Assembly: GCF_000020605.1 (NCBI RefSeq)
Contig: NC_012781.1
Coordinates: 496,001-560,000, forward strand
DNA: 64,000 bases
Source of the DNA: Agathobacter rectalis ATCC 33656
GTDB lineage: Bacteria; Bacillota; Clostridia; Lachnospirales; Lachnospiraceae
Direction: 5' to 3'
Position 1 is the first letter of the stretch. Each line of letters starts with the position of its first letter. Positions 54,264-62,985 of this stretch are shown here, piece by piece. Made by a program: the position numbers and the translations under genes. The notes beneath the pieces are model-generated. The model worked only from the letters and a program-made list of their open reading frames with translations. It searched no databases and was not told where the DNA came from.

Positions 54264-54815
54264 TTGACGGATGTAAAGGATTTAACAAAGGAGCAAATCG
54301 CACAGATGAAGGCAATACGCGAGGCAGTTCCAAAGATAGATGCTAACACTTATATTCAAAAGACAATACCGGCTTCGGATATAGACAAGTATATAGGAGA
54401 AGATGGCTGGTCTACAATTGGCGGTTATGTGGCAAGATATGATGATGTATCACACATAAAAGGATATGATAATGTTGTGGAGTCGTCGCGACTTGATTAT
54501 GTAACAGGTGATGGAGTAAGACCGTATCCGGAAGGTGGAGATACTTATGCATATATTAAATTCAAGACAACAGATGCAGAAAAAATAAAGACACCATATG
54601 GGGAAATATTCGGTGGAACAAATACAGATGGTCCTCCTTGTACATTAAATGGATTTACAGGTGCAAGGAATGGGCAAATTATACCCGAGTGGTCTTTAAG
54701 TGGTGAATATGTAAAACCTAAGAAAGGTGCGGAATTACATAAAGTTGTTAATGGAAAAGATACTGTTGTTGCAATATTTGATGGTAAACATTTTGTAGAA
54801 GTGAAAGGAAAATAG
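54264..54815 (+). CDS. Orphan toxin C-terminal domain
   Basis: The frame can start at TTG 54264 (183 residues) but has no ribosome site and no export head. Sequence blocks include LTKEQIAQMKAIREAVPKID, GGYVARYDDVSHIKGYDNVV, EIFGGTNTDGPPCTLNGFTG and VVAIFDGKHFVEV. The blocks look like a compact secreted enzyme domain; NAD-binding ART folds are one possibility. Its last 40 bases recur at the end of the broken head at 52191-52869, suggesting it was once attached to such a head. Immunity gene A3 follows three bases later. Confidence 0.6.
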   Translation: MTDVKDLTKEQIAQMKAIREAVPKIDANTYIQKTIPASDIDKYIGEDGWSTIGGYVARYDDVSHIKGYDNVVESSRLDYVTGDGVRPYPEGGDTYAYIKFKTTDAEKIKTPYGEIFGGTNTDGPPCTLNGFTGARNGQIIPEWSLSGEYVKPKKGAELHKVVNGKDTVVAIFDGKHFVEVKGK

Positions 54816-54818
54816 AAA

Positions 54819-55202
54819 ATGATAAAAAATGGTGAATTTTGTGTATATAATGGAAATGAGTACGAATTAAATGAGGATAATGATGGAAACTTAATAATAA
54901 TTACAACAAATCGCGAAATAATAGATGCAACGTTTGTTGATGAATATAATAGCGGAGTATATAGTAAAATAATTTCGCCAAATGAAATTCAAGAAGCATA
55001 TGAGTGTAGAACTTATGGTTTGATTAATGGTTATAAGGTTAGTATTAGGAAAGAGTTGAAAGATACTTTTTTTGTAGGTACAGGTGATAGAAAAATTGCT
55101 GATATACTTGGATTGAATAGAACAGATAAGTACTTGTATGAGAAAGAAATTGCCAAGGATAAAATAGAAGTAGTTCAAGAAAAAAAGAAAATAGAAGTAT
55201 GA
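54819..55202 (+). CDS. Immunity-family protein A3, next to the 54264 toxin tip
   Basis: A 127-residue close paralogue of A1 (KNGEFCVYNGNEYELNEDND, TTNREIIDATFVDEYNSGVY). It begins three bases after the toxin-tip stop with GAAAGGAAAATAG upstream, the tightest toxin/immunity link in this family. The later half has diverged from A1 (SIRKELKDTFFVGTGDRKIA), as expected if specificity differs. Confidence 0.65.
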   Translation: MIKNGEFCVYNGNEYELNEDNDGNLIIITTNREIIDATFVDEYNSGVYSKIISPNEIQEAYECRTYGLINGYKVSIRKELKDTFFVGTGDRKIADILGLNRTDKYLYEKEIAKDKIEVVQEKKKIEV

Positions 55203-55384
55203 TTGAATCAAAATAATGCATACTGCACGGGAAAACTTGAAAAATGATGAATAGAAGGTAATAAAATGAAAACATTAGGAAAAATAGCAATATAAGTATG
55301 TAGAATTAAAAGATGTAGATTGTATTGTTCAGAAGTGGACACCATATAAGGAAAATATATGATAAAACATTACTAACCTAAAAA

Positions 55385-55539
55385 TTGACATAAAAATGCA
55401 AATACGATAAAATATTGTGTATAAAAGGGCACACTTATGGAAACGTAAGGTCGCAAAGCTAGAGTCTAACACGGAGTAACATTTATGTAATGACAGATCG
55501 GCTGCAACATCCGGTAATATCGGACGCTGCAGCCTTTTT
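55385..55539 (+). promoter_or_regulatory. Promoter, c-di-GMP-I-like riboswitch and terminator, copy 2, before WXG100
   Basis: Nearly identical to copy 1: TTGACA (55385-55390), 17-base spacer, TAAAAT (55408-55413), aptamer core with GAAA loop and CGCAAAGCTA, and the GGCTGCA/TGCAGCC terminator at about 55500-55539. It is 36 bases before the start of the second WXG100 gene, which is the first gene it can control. The 180 bases before the promoter hold only short fragments. Confidence 0.78.
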
Positions 55540-55574
55540 GTATATAAAATTTTACCTAAAGGAGGAACATGAAA

Positions 55575-55871
55575 ATGGCATCAGGACAGATCAGAATGAC
55601 ACCTGACACAATGAGAGGAAGGGCTGGAGAGTACAGGACAGAAGCAGAGAATGTACAGAATGTAATCGACAAGATGGACAGATTACTGGACACACTGCTC
55701 ACAGAGTGGGAAGGTGCAGCATCAGAGGCATATGCCAACAAGTTTGCAGAGCTCAGACCTTCATTTGTAAAAGGAAAAGAGCTGATCGATGATATCGCAA
55801 TGGCACTTGACAAGACTGCAGAGGCAGTAGAGTCAACCGATACACAGATAGCAAATCAGTTCAGCATGTAA
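55575..55871 (+). CDS. WXG100 protein, copy 2 (EsxA-like), under a riboswitch
   Basis: This 98-residue protein differs from copy 1 at only a handful of positions (for example MASGQ for MAAGQ, WEGAAS for WEGSAS). The AAAGGAGG site is eight bases or so before ATG 55575. Unlike copy 1 it has its own promoter and riboswitch. It is followed by the shared hairpin unit also seen after copy 1. Confidence 0.92.
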   Translation: MASGQIRMTPDTMRGRAGEYRTEAENVQNVIDKMDRLLDTLLTEWEGAASEAYANKFAELRPSFVKGKELIDDIAMALDKTAEAVESTDTQIANQFSM

Positions 55872-56010
55872 AATTCATTCAATGCCGGATTCCACACCAC
55901 AGGCTGTGGTGTGGAATTGTATTGTATTTGTATTGTGGCTTTATTTCAAGAGCAGCAGAGCTGCTTTTAAAATAAGACCATAATTTTATACATTAACAGG
56001 AGGGTGTGAA
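55869..56010 (+). repeat. Shared downstream unit with terminator (copy 3)
   Basis: The same CACACCACA/TGTGGTGTG hairpin and AGCAGC/GCTGCT hairpin as after WXG100 copy 1, almost base for base, leading to ACAGGAGG. After it the sequence switches to a different gene, so the unit marks a recombination boundary. Confidence 0.75.
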
Positions 56011-56042
56011 TGAATATGAAAAAGTATAGGAGAAAAGAATAA

Positions 56043-56636
56043 ATGTTTAATCGTGATTATTTAGAAAAATTAAAGCAGTATGTAGGTAAAGATATTCAGT
56101 TGGTAGAGAGTGACAATGAAGTCCATATCTATTTGGATTCTGAAATTCAATATTTTTTAAGAAAAAAGGAACAAAAGTATATATTGTATGTTAGTGAAAG
56201 AGGAAAGGAAACGGAAGAAAAAAGATATACATCAGAAGTGGATATGAAAAGAAATTTTGCATTATGGGTAAAGAGTAATTTTAGTGAAAATATTAAATAT
56301 CCATTTTCAGGAAAATTTAGAGAAGTTACCAGTGTAGAAGAACTAAGAATATTGATGCAGCAATATGCAGACGAAAAGATGTATTCCATAAATGACCCAA
56401 AAGAAGAGAAAATTAATATATTGAAAAGTGAAGATGGTCAGTATAGTATTTTCTTTTTGGATAAAAACGGTAAGAAATACATATTAGAACAAGAGACAGA
56501 AAATCCATTTGTGTTCAAAAGATTTTATAACGAAGTAACTTATTATGGTGAAACGATGAGACAAATTAGAGAGTATGAGGAAGTTTTTGAAGATAAGTTA
56601 GAAGATGATGTGAAAATACAGTTGTTAGGCTACTAA
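56043..56636 (+). CDS. Immunity-like protein B1
   Basis: The 197-residue protein (MFNRDYLEKLKQYVGKDIQL, EVDMKRNFALWVKSNFSENI, PFVFKRFYNEVTYYGETM) is homologous to the next gene along its whole length. No signal peptide or known motif. ATG follows AGGAGAAAAGAATAA. The conserved block FxRFYNE is shared by both. It is probably an orphan immunity protein. Confidence 0.55.
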   Translation: MFNRDYLEKLKQYVGKDIQLVESDNEVHIYLDSEIQYFLRKKEQKYILYVSERGKETEEKRYTSEVDMKRNFALWVKSNFSENIKYPFSGKFREVTSVEELRILMQQYADEKMYSINDPKEEKINILKSEDGQYSIFFLDKNGKKYILEQETENPFVFKRFYNEVTYYGETMRQIREYEEVFEDKLEDDVKIQLLGY

Positions 56637-56650
56637 ATGAAAGAGGGAAA

Positions 56651-57250
56651 ATGAGTATCAATTTAGAAAAAGCATATTTTAAAAAGTTGGAAGAATATGT
56701 TGGAAAAAAATTAAATATTGTTTCAAATGAAAATGAAATAACAATTATATATGATGTTGAGACATCTTATGTCTTGCAAGAAGAAAAAGAAATATTTTAT
56801 TTTTATTGCATACAAAGGAATGAGCGCATAAAAATAGCTGAATATTATTCAGAAAAAGAAATGGAAACAAATTTTGCAATTGCAATAAAAGGTTTTTTTA
56901 GTGAAGGAATAGATTACAGTGGTTTAGAGAAAATAGAAGGTGTGGTAAAACTTTCAGATGTTAATGAAATAATGAAGGTACATATTGGTGAAAGTTATTA
57001 CTCAATTATGAATCCACAAAAATTAAAAATTAATTTAGAGGAAAAAGGGGCAAATAAATATAATATTTATTTGCTTGGACCAAATGGTGAATGTGAGTAT
57101 ATCGAAGAAAATGAAGAAGCTCCGTTTGGGTTTGAGAGGTTTTATAATGAAGCGTTGTATTTAAAAGTGATATTAGAACGAGTTAGAGGGTATGAAGCAA
57201 TATTTGAAGAAACATTAAGTGAAAAAGAGATATATGATATTATTAAGTAA
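56651..57250 (+). CDS. Immunity-like protein B2 (paralogue of B1)
   Basis: The 199-residue protein (AYFKKLEEYVGKKLNIVSNE, KEMETNFAIAIKGFFSEGID, GFERFYNEALYLKVILERVR) aligns with B1 from end to end at low identity, a tandem duplicate that has diverged widely. GAAAGAGGGAA precedes the ATG, 14 bases after the B1 stop. Such divergence fits immunity specificity evolving against different toxin variants. Confidence 0.55.
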   Translation: MSINLEKAYFKKLEEYVGKKLNIVSNENEITIIYDVETSYVLQEEKEIFYFYCIQRNERIKIAEYYSEKEMETNFAIAIKGFFSEGIDYSGLEKIEGVVKLSDVNEIMKVHIGESYYSIMNPQKLKINLEEKGANKYNIYLLGPNGECEYIEENEEAPFGFERFYNEALYLKVILERVRGYEAIFEETLSEKEIYDIIK

Positions 57251-57340
57251 AGTGTGTCGTAATTGATGAGAACAAGTGACATAGGAGGCTCAGAAAAAAC
57301 TTAAAAAATACAGAAATAGGAAATAGTGGAGGAAAGTATA

Positions 57341-57586
57341 ATGACAGTAGAAGAAGTGAAAAAGATTATTGATGAAGAGAGTTTAAAAGGAGGAAATCTG
57401 TTTGAAAAAAGGAAAAATAAAGAGAATGAAATGGTAATTATGAATGTTGCAGAGCAATGGTTGGTATATGCAACTGATGAGAGAGCAAGTAAAATAACAG
57501 GTTCAGAAAAAAAGTTTAAAACAGAGGAAGAGGCATTAGATAATTTTATTACAAGATTAAGGGCATTAAATGTATTAAAAAACTGA
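57341..57586 (+). CDS. Imm59-like immunity protein, copy 1
   Basis: ATG 57341 follows GGAGGAAAG, giving 81 residues. The signature ENEMVIMNVAEQWLVYATDE, RASKITGS and ALDNFITRLRALNV is that of the small Imm59-type immunity family. No cognate toxin is intact nearby. A paralogue sits 430 bases further on. Confidence 0.7.
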   Translation: MTVEEVKKIIDEESLKGGNLFEKRKNKENEMVIMNVAEQWLVYATDERASKITGSEKKFKTEEEALDNFITRLRALNVLKN

Positions 57587-57686
57587 GGTAATTTACGGAA
57601 GTAATACGTTTAATGGTTCAGTTATCTACGGAAGTAAAATTACGCTTTATACACGCAATGAGCTTTTAACATTACCAACCTATAAA

Positions 57687-57842
57687 TTGACATAAAAATG
57701 CAAATACGATAAAATTTTGCGTATAAAAGGGCACACTTATGGAAACGTAAGGTCGCAAAGCTAGAGTCTAACACGGAGTAACATTTATGTAATGACAGAT
57801 CGGCTGCAACATCCGGTAATATCGGACGCTGCAGCCTTTTTG
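57687..57842 (+). promoter_or_regulatory. Promoter, c-di-GMP-I-like riboswitch and terminator, copy 3, upstream of imm59-yukD-essC
   Basis: TTGACA (57687-57692), 17 bases, TAAAAT (57710-57715), then the same aptamer (GGGCACACTTATG, GAAA, CGCAAAGCTA, GAGTCTAA) and GGCTGCA/TGCAGCC terminator (57802-57842). All genes after it to the end of essC are on the same strand, and no strong terminator was seen between them. Read-through here could supply yukD and essC. The 100 bases before it hold no gene. Confidence 0.78.
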
Positions 57843-57877
57843 TATATAAAATTTTACTAAAAGGAGATTATAGTAGA

Positions 57878-57997
57878 TTGGCTTCATATAAAGGAAAAGC
57901 AGCAGTTGAAGGATGGGGGAAAGGAGGAGCAATACAGTATGAACTTTCGTCAACGGTAGAATTAGAAAGATTAGGATTATTAAGAGAAATAAACTAG
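57878..57997 (+). pseudogene. C-terminal tail of a TNT/ART-like toxin
   Basis: Thirty-nine codons from TTG behind AAAGGAGATTATAG encode LASYKGKAAVEGWGKGGAIQ and end LERLGLLREIN. The GWGKGG-IQYEL pattern parallels GSEGGAQQYV of the TNT toxin and GKGGLPQYYV of the 51121 tip. Only the tail remains; an Imm59-like gene follows 15 bases later and may be its partner. Confidence 0.55.
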
Positions 57998-58012
57998 TAT
58001 GGAGGTCAGAAG

Positions 58013-58261
58013 ATGAAAATAGAGGATGCAAGAAAAATAATACAAGAGGAAAGTCTTCAAGGTTACAATTTATGCGAAGAACGAGAAAATAGAGAAAATG
58101 AAGTAGTGCTTAAGAAAGAAAATGAAAAATGGATAGTATATGTGACGGATGAACGTGCTAGTAAAATTACTAACTCAGTTGATAAGTATAATACGGAAAC
58201 GGAAGCAATAGAGGATTTTATAGAAAGGTTGCGGGCAGATAAAGTACTATGCGAGTTGTAA
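58013..58261 (+). CDS. Imm59-like immunity protein, copy 2
   Basis: This 82-residue paralogue of the 57341 gene shares ENRENEVVLKKENEKWIVYV, DERASKIT and IEDFIERLRADKV. GGAGGTCAG precedes the ATG. It follows the toxin tail remnant and is the last immunity gene before the secretion ATPase genes. Confidence 0.7.
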   Translation: MKIEDARKIIQEESLQGYNLCEERENRENEVVLKKENEKWIVYVTDERASKITNSVDKYNTETEAIEDFIERLRADKVLCEL

Positions 58262-58309
58262 AAGAAATAGTATTTACATAATTGAAAAATGTTGTTACAC
58301 GCAATGTGC

Positions 58310-58350
58310 TTTTAACATTACCAACCTAAAAATTGACGTAATAATGTAAA
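58310..58350 (+). repeat. Truncated copy of the riboswitch-cassette promoter end
   Basis: AACATTACCAACCTAAAAATTGAC is the same lead-in found before the three riboswitch promoters, here followed by GTAATAATGT and directly by the GAGGAG site of yukD. The -10 box, aptamer and terminator are missing. It may be a deletion product that removed riboswitch control from this spot. Confidence 0.7.
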
Positions 58351-58363
58351 GAGGAGCATCGTA

Positions 58364-58624
58364 ATGGAAGATAGTGAAAAGGTTATTGTAAATTTTGTGA
58401 ATGAAAATAATGGAAAAAGACATGAATTGGAAATCCCCTTGAATATAACAGCAAAAGCTCTGGTGACTGCATTAAACAAAGCATATAATCTGCAAATTGA
58501 TGAAGCCAATGAGAATGAATGTTATATGGCCTGTGAGCAGCCAATTGCATTTTTGAAAGGAAACAGGATGCTTGAGGATTTTGGTGTTAGGAATGGTTCG
58601 ACAATTATATTTGGGAGAAAATGA
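58364..58624 (+). CDS. YukD/EsaB-like ubiquitin-fold protein of the type VII system
   Basis: The 86-residue protein (VIVNFVNENNGKRHELEIPL, ITAKALVTALNKAYNL, GNRMLEDFGVRNGSTIIFG) matches the YukD/EsaB family, which has a ubiquitin fold without the terminal GG and binds or regulates the EssC machinery. Its stop overlaps the essC start (ATGAAAATG), so the two are translationally coupled. Confidence 0.88.
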   Translation: MEDSEKVIVNFVNENNGKRHELEIPLNITAKALVTALNKAYNLQIDEANENECYMACEQPIAFLKGNRMLEDFGVRNGSTIIFGRK

Positions 58625-61600
58625 AAATGGAAAATTATGGATGGTCAATAGAATTAAATCCGGGATATGTCCTGATAATAGGGAATGCACCTGATGCACA
58701 TATACAGCTTGACAGTGCATATGGTAGAGCTGTGAGAGTAGGATTGCAGGTGAAAGATGATATATCATGTGCTATGTTATCGGAATATAGTTCGTCATAC
58801 AACACATTAGTAAATGGAAAAAGTATTCAAAGGATTGCAACAGTAAAAAATCATGATTTCATATCAATAGGAGATTTTACTGCATATTACAATAATGGAA
58901 AAATTTTCTTTGATTATGGAGCTATCAGAACAAATGGAGTTGAGGTCAGACCGGAGAGCTTGGATATACATACAACATATCCTGTCTTTATTCGTAATAC
59001 GCGAATACAGGCAAAAAGAGATAAAACTCCAATAGAAATATTGGATCCGGGTACTATTCCCACAAAACCGGAACTCAATCTGGTTACTTCATTGATGCCT
59101 TCGATTATTATGTTTGCTCTGGTAGTGCTGCTTAGAGGAGTGATGAGCAAGTCAAATGGAGCTTTTGTTGCATTTAGTATATGTTCCATGGGTGTTGGAG
59201 TCTTTACATCCATATTTGGTATTATAAATAAACAAAAGAAGTATAAGAAAGACCTTGTAAAACGAAGAGACACATATCTTGAATACATAGCAAAAAAACG
59301 TAATGAGATAGAAGCTGCAAGAAGAGAGGAGTTAGATTGTCTAAACGCTCAGTATTATAGCATAGAGCAGGATATTGAACATATAGAGAATTTTGACCCG
59401 GTATTATTTGATCGTATATCTACAGATGAAGATTTCCTTGAGGTGTATCTGGGGAGGGGAAACGTTGAGTCATTGCGGCAGGTAGACTATAAAAAACAAG
59501 AGAAACTTGAGGTTGGAGATGATCTTAGCAGTCTGCCTGAGCATGTGGCAGGAGAATATATGGATATTGAAAAGGCGCCGGTTGTGATGAGTCTGAAGGA
59601 TGCTAATGCGGTGGGGGTTGTCGGAGATGCGGATTCGTTGTATTCGATGATGAAGAATATGATTATGGATATTATCAGCAGACAGTATTATGGTGATATC
59701 TGTATATATGCATTACTTGATGATAATATCGGAAAGTATAATTGGCTTAGGGGAATAAAAGCTTTGAATAGCTCGAATGGCAATAGAAATATAGTTTGCG
59801 ATCAGGAAAGCAAAAACAGAGTATTTGAAAATTTGTATAAAGAGCTTTCTATACGAAAAGATGAAAAAGTACATGGCAGATTTAATATAATAATTGTAAT
59901 GCAGGACTATGGCATAAAGAGTCATCCTATTTCAAAATTTATAGAGCATGCATCAGAGCTCGATACTGTTTTTATATTTTTTGAATCAAAGCTGTCTTTG
60001 CTGCCATTATATTGCAGCCGAATAATTGATATATTCGACAATGAGAGTGCCATGATATATGATTCGGTCAATAAGACGCAAAAGAAATATTTTGAGTATG
60101 AGAATATACCTGATTGGCGTGTACAGAAGGCGGTCAGCATTTTGGAACCTGTGGAGTGTGAAGAAATAAGCCTGGCAGGCTCTTTGCGTAAGAACATATC
60201 TTTGTTTGAGCTGCTTGGAATCAACTCGGTGCAGGCATTGAATTTGAAGGAGAGATGGAATTCATCAAAAATATATGAAACAATGGCAGTTCCGTTGGGA
60301 GTAAATGTGAAGGATGAGATTGTTTATCTAAATCTGCATGAGAAATTTCACGGCCCGCATGGACTTGTGGCAGGAACAACAGGCTCAGGAAAAAGTGAGA
60401 TTTTGCAGACGTTTATACTTGGGGCAGCAACGTTATTTCATCCGTATGAAATAGGTTTTGTGATAATTGATTTTAAGGGTGGAGGAATGGTTAATCAGTT
60501 TAGAAAGCTGCCTCATTTGATTGGTGCCATAACAAACATTGATGGAAAGGCAATAGACAGATCACTCAGGTCAATAAAGGCTGAACTGCTGAAAAGACAG
60601 AATCTGTTTGCACAGCTCAATGTTAATCATATAGATAAATATATAAAGGCATATAAAGAGGGACAAGCAAAAGTGGCATTACCACACCTTGTCATTATTG
60701 TAGATGAGTTTGCTGAGTTAAAGGCAGAGCAGCCGGAATTTATGAAGGAGCTGATTAGTGCAGCCAGAATAGGACGAAGTCTGGGAGTTCACCTGATACT
60801 GGCAACACAAAAACCGGCAGGACAGGTTAATGACCAGATTTGGAGTAATTCAAAGTTCAAATTGTGTCTTAAAGTACAGACGCAGGAGGATAGTAATGAA
60901 GTCTTGAAATCTCCTTTAGCCGCAGAAATAAAAGAACCGGGCCGGGCTTATTTGCAGGTCGGAAATAATGAGATATTTGAATTGTTCCAGTCGGGATATT
61001 CCGGCAGCCCCGAGAGCATAAATGGTGAAGATGATACACCGTTTGATATATATGAACTTGATTTTTCGGGAAAAAAGAATTTGGTATATAAGCATAAGCT
61101 CGAGAATTCAGAGCAGTCAAGGTCACAATTGGAGGCGGTCGTCGAATATGTAGATAAATACTGTAAAGCCGATGGAGTAAAAAAACTGCCGGATATATGT
61201 CTGCCTGCGCTGGAAGAAGTGATAGTATATGATGCCGAACTGGCACATAATGATACCCCTCTTTCCATGACTGCTGTAATAGGAATATACGACGATCCGG
61301 ACAGGCAGAGACAGGGGCGGACAGTAATAGAGATAGGTAACAAAAATACTATTATCATAGGAGCATCGCAGTTTGGCAAGACCAATCTTCTCGAATTGAT
61401 AGTGAGGAATCTGGCAGAAAACTATTCACCGGAAGAGCTTAGCATATATATTATTGATTTTGCATCAATGGTACTTAAAAATTTTGAGAAGCTGGCTCAT
61501 GTAGGAGGTGTAGTATGCCCATCTGACGATGAAAGGTTGAAGAATCTGTTTAAATATCTGAGTGAACAGATAGAAGAAAGGCGTGAAAGACTGCTTGAAG

Positions 61601-62793
61601 CGGGAGTAAGCTCATACACATCATATCGCGAGGCGGGATTTACAGATATACCTCAGATAGTGGTACTCATAGACAATTATACTGCATTAAAAGAACTGTA
61701 TCTGCAGGATAGTGACATACTGCTCAATCTGTGCAGAGAAGGTGGCTCTGTAGGAATAAGTTTCATTATTTCAAATTTACAGACAACAGGACTGGGATAT
61801 AAGTATCTGGCAAACTTTTCCGGCAGAATAGCTATGTTTTGTAATGAATCAAGTGAGTATATGACTCTTTATGGAAGCTGTAAACTCAGACCGGATGAGA
61901 CTGCTGGCAGGTGCCTGACAGAAATTGATGGGGAAATATACGAGTGCCAGACATTTTTAGCGTTTGAGGGAACTAAGGAAATTGAACGTGTTAATAATAT
62001 GCATGCATTTGTAGATCAGATAAATGCTGTATATGGGGATATCACTGCTGACAAGATACCGGAAATTCCTGAATTGCTCACACCGGACTATGTGGATCAC
62101 ACATTCAGAAGAAAAAATGATGAGAATATTATAGGAATTGCATACGACACAGTCGCCCCGGTTTACACAGATCATAATAAATGCAATATCATAACTATCT
62201 CCGGAGCTGATAATATGGGCAGAACAAATTTTATAAAATATTTTGCGTTGCAGATGTTAAACAGCGAAATAGATACTCATATATATATAGCTGATGATTT
62301 CAGGCGCAAGCTGTCTGATATCGGTCAGGAAAATGTAAGCTATGATCTGGATCCGGATGAATTTATACAGAAAATAATAATGATAGAGGTTCTCTTAGAG
62401 GAAAAATATAAGAGACTCATCCATCAGGAAAATCCGGAAAAAGAAAACACCCTGATCATAATAAACAGTCAGGAGGTATATACAGCGATATCAGATAGCA
62501 AGGATGCTCTTAATGCTCTTAAAAATATTATGGGCAAATATAAGGTATTAAATGTGTATCTCCTGTTTGGGGCAGTACCAAATGCACAGATAGCATATGG
62601 TTCGCCTGATATATATAAAATGATGAAGGAGACTAAAAGCATACTGTTTTTTGATAACCTGGATAATTGCAAGATAGTGGATATACCGCTGGCTATAAAG
62701 AGAAAGAATCAAAAGAAAATCGAACCGGGTGATGCATATTATATATTCGAGGATGAGGTCAGTAAGGTAAGGATACCACTGGTCTCAGATTAA
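58621..62793 (+). CDS. essC: Type VII secretion FtsK/SpoIIIE ATPase EssC
   Basis: This 1390-residue motor has an N-terminal FHA-like region, two membrane helices (about 155-215; SLMPSIIMFALVVLLRGVM and FVAFSICSMGVGVFTSIFGI) and three ATPase domains. Walker A1 is GTTGSGKS (585-592) with Walker B LVIIVDEFAEL and the ATQKP sensor. Walker A2 is GASQFGKTN (from 914) with VVLIDNY. The third site GADNMGRTN (from 1195) has Arg for the key Lys and is probably non-catalytic. The protein selects and drives WXG100/LXG substrates across the membrane. It is about 90 residues shorter than the Staphylococcus protein, mostly at the FHA end. Confidence 0.95.
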   Translation: MKMENYGWSIELNPGYVLIIGNAPDAHIQLDSAYGRAVRVGLQVKDDISCAMLSEYSSSYNTLVNGKSIQRIATVKNHDFISIGDFTAYYNNGKIFFDYGAIRTNGVEVRPESLDIHTTYPVFIRNTRIQAKRDKTPIEILDPGTIPTKPELNLVTSLMPSIIMFALVVLLRGVMSKSNGAFVAFSICSMGVGVFTSIFGIINKQKKYKKDLVKRRDTYLEYIAKKRNEIEAARREELDCLNAQYYSIEQDIEHIENFDPVLFDRISTDEDFLEVYLGRGNVESLRQVDYKKQEKLEVGDDLSSLPEHVAGEYMDIEKAPVVMSLKDANAVGVVGDADSLYSMMKNMIMDIISRQYYGDICIYALLDDNIGKYNWLRGIKALNSSNGNRNIVCDQESKNRVFENLYKELSIRKDEKVHGRFNIIIVMQDYGIKSHPISKFIEHASELDTVFIFFESKLSLLPLYCSRIIDIFDNESAMIYDSVNKTQKKYFEYENIPDWRVQKAVSILEPVECEEISLAGSLRKNISLFELLGINSVQALNLKERWNSSKIYETMAVPLGVNVKDEIVYLNLHEKFHGPHGLVAGTTGSGKSEILQTFILGAATLFHPYEIGFVIIDFKGGGMVNQFRKLPHLIGAITNIDGKAIDRSLRSIKAELLKRQNLFAQLNVNHIDKYIKAYKEGQAKVALPHLVIIVDEFAELKAEQPEFMKELISAARIGRSLGVHLILATQKPAGQVNDQIWSNSKFKLCLKVQTQEDSNEVLKSPLAAEIKEPGRAYLQVGNNEIFELFQSGYSGSPESINGEDDTPFDIYELDFSGKKNLVYKHKLENSEQSRSQLEAVVEYVDKYCKADGVKKLPDICLPALEEVIVYDAELAHNDTPLSMTAVIGIYDDPDRQRQGRTVIEIGNKNTIIIGASQFGKTNLLELIVRNLAENYSPEELSIYIIDFASMVLKNFEKLAHVGGVVCPSDDERLKNLFKYLSEQIEERRERLLEAGVSSYTSYREAGFTDIPQIVVLIDNYTALKELYLQDSDILLNLCREGGSVGISFIISNLQTTGLGYKYLANFSGRIAMFCNESSEYMTLYGSCKLRPDETAGRCLTEIDGEIYECQTFLAFEGTKEIERVNNMHAFVDQINAVYGDITADKIPEIPELLTPDYVDHTFRRKNDENIIGIAYDTVAPVYTDHNKCNIITISGADNMGRTNFIKYFALQMLNSEIDTHIYIADDFRRKLSDIGQENVSYDLDPDEFIQKIIMIEVLLEEKYKRLIHQENPEKENTLIIINSQEVYTAISDSKDALNALKNIMGKYKVLNVYLLFGAVPNAQIAYGSPDIYKMMKETKSILFFDNLDNCKIVDIPLAIKRKNQKKIEPGDAYYIFEDEVSKVRIPLVSD

Positions 62794-62985
62794 ATACGGT
62801 ATATTAGCACCTCATAGTGAAGGGGCAGTAATGATAACGATAATGTTAGAGTTGCAATAGAAATTACGGTGAGAGTTATATAGGTGTAGAACGTATGGAA
62901 TTATAAAAAACATTAAAGCTAATGTAGAAAAAATGAAGAATATTATTATGATGGAAAATTTCCAAAACAGCCCTGATAGATTTTG
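62794..62985. other. Mosaic of cassette fragments after essC
   Basis: No gene. GATTAAATACGGTAT is the lead-out of the lipoprotein genes. TTAGCACCTCATAGTGAAGG comes from the TNT coding region (45305-45328). The next 120 bases repeat 46148-46262. GGAAAATTTCCAAAACA comes from an A-family immunity gene. CAGCCCTGATAGATTTTG comes from the toxin head. It looks like a scrapyard at the island end. Confidence 0.7.

Noticed and set aside
53300..57860. CRISPR array or simple interspersed repeats
   Set aside because: The three 200-base copies are far apart, contain promoter, aptamer and terminator parts, and there are no short regular spacers. No CRISPR array was found in the window.
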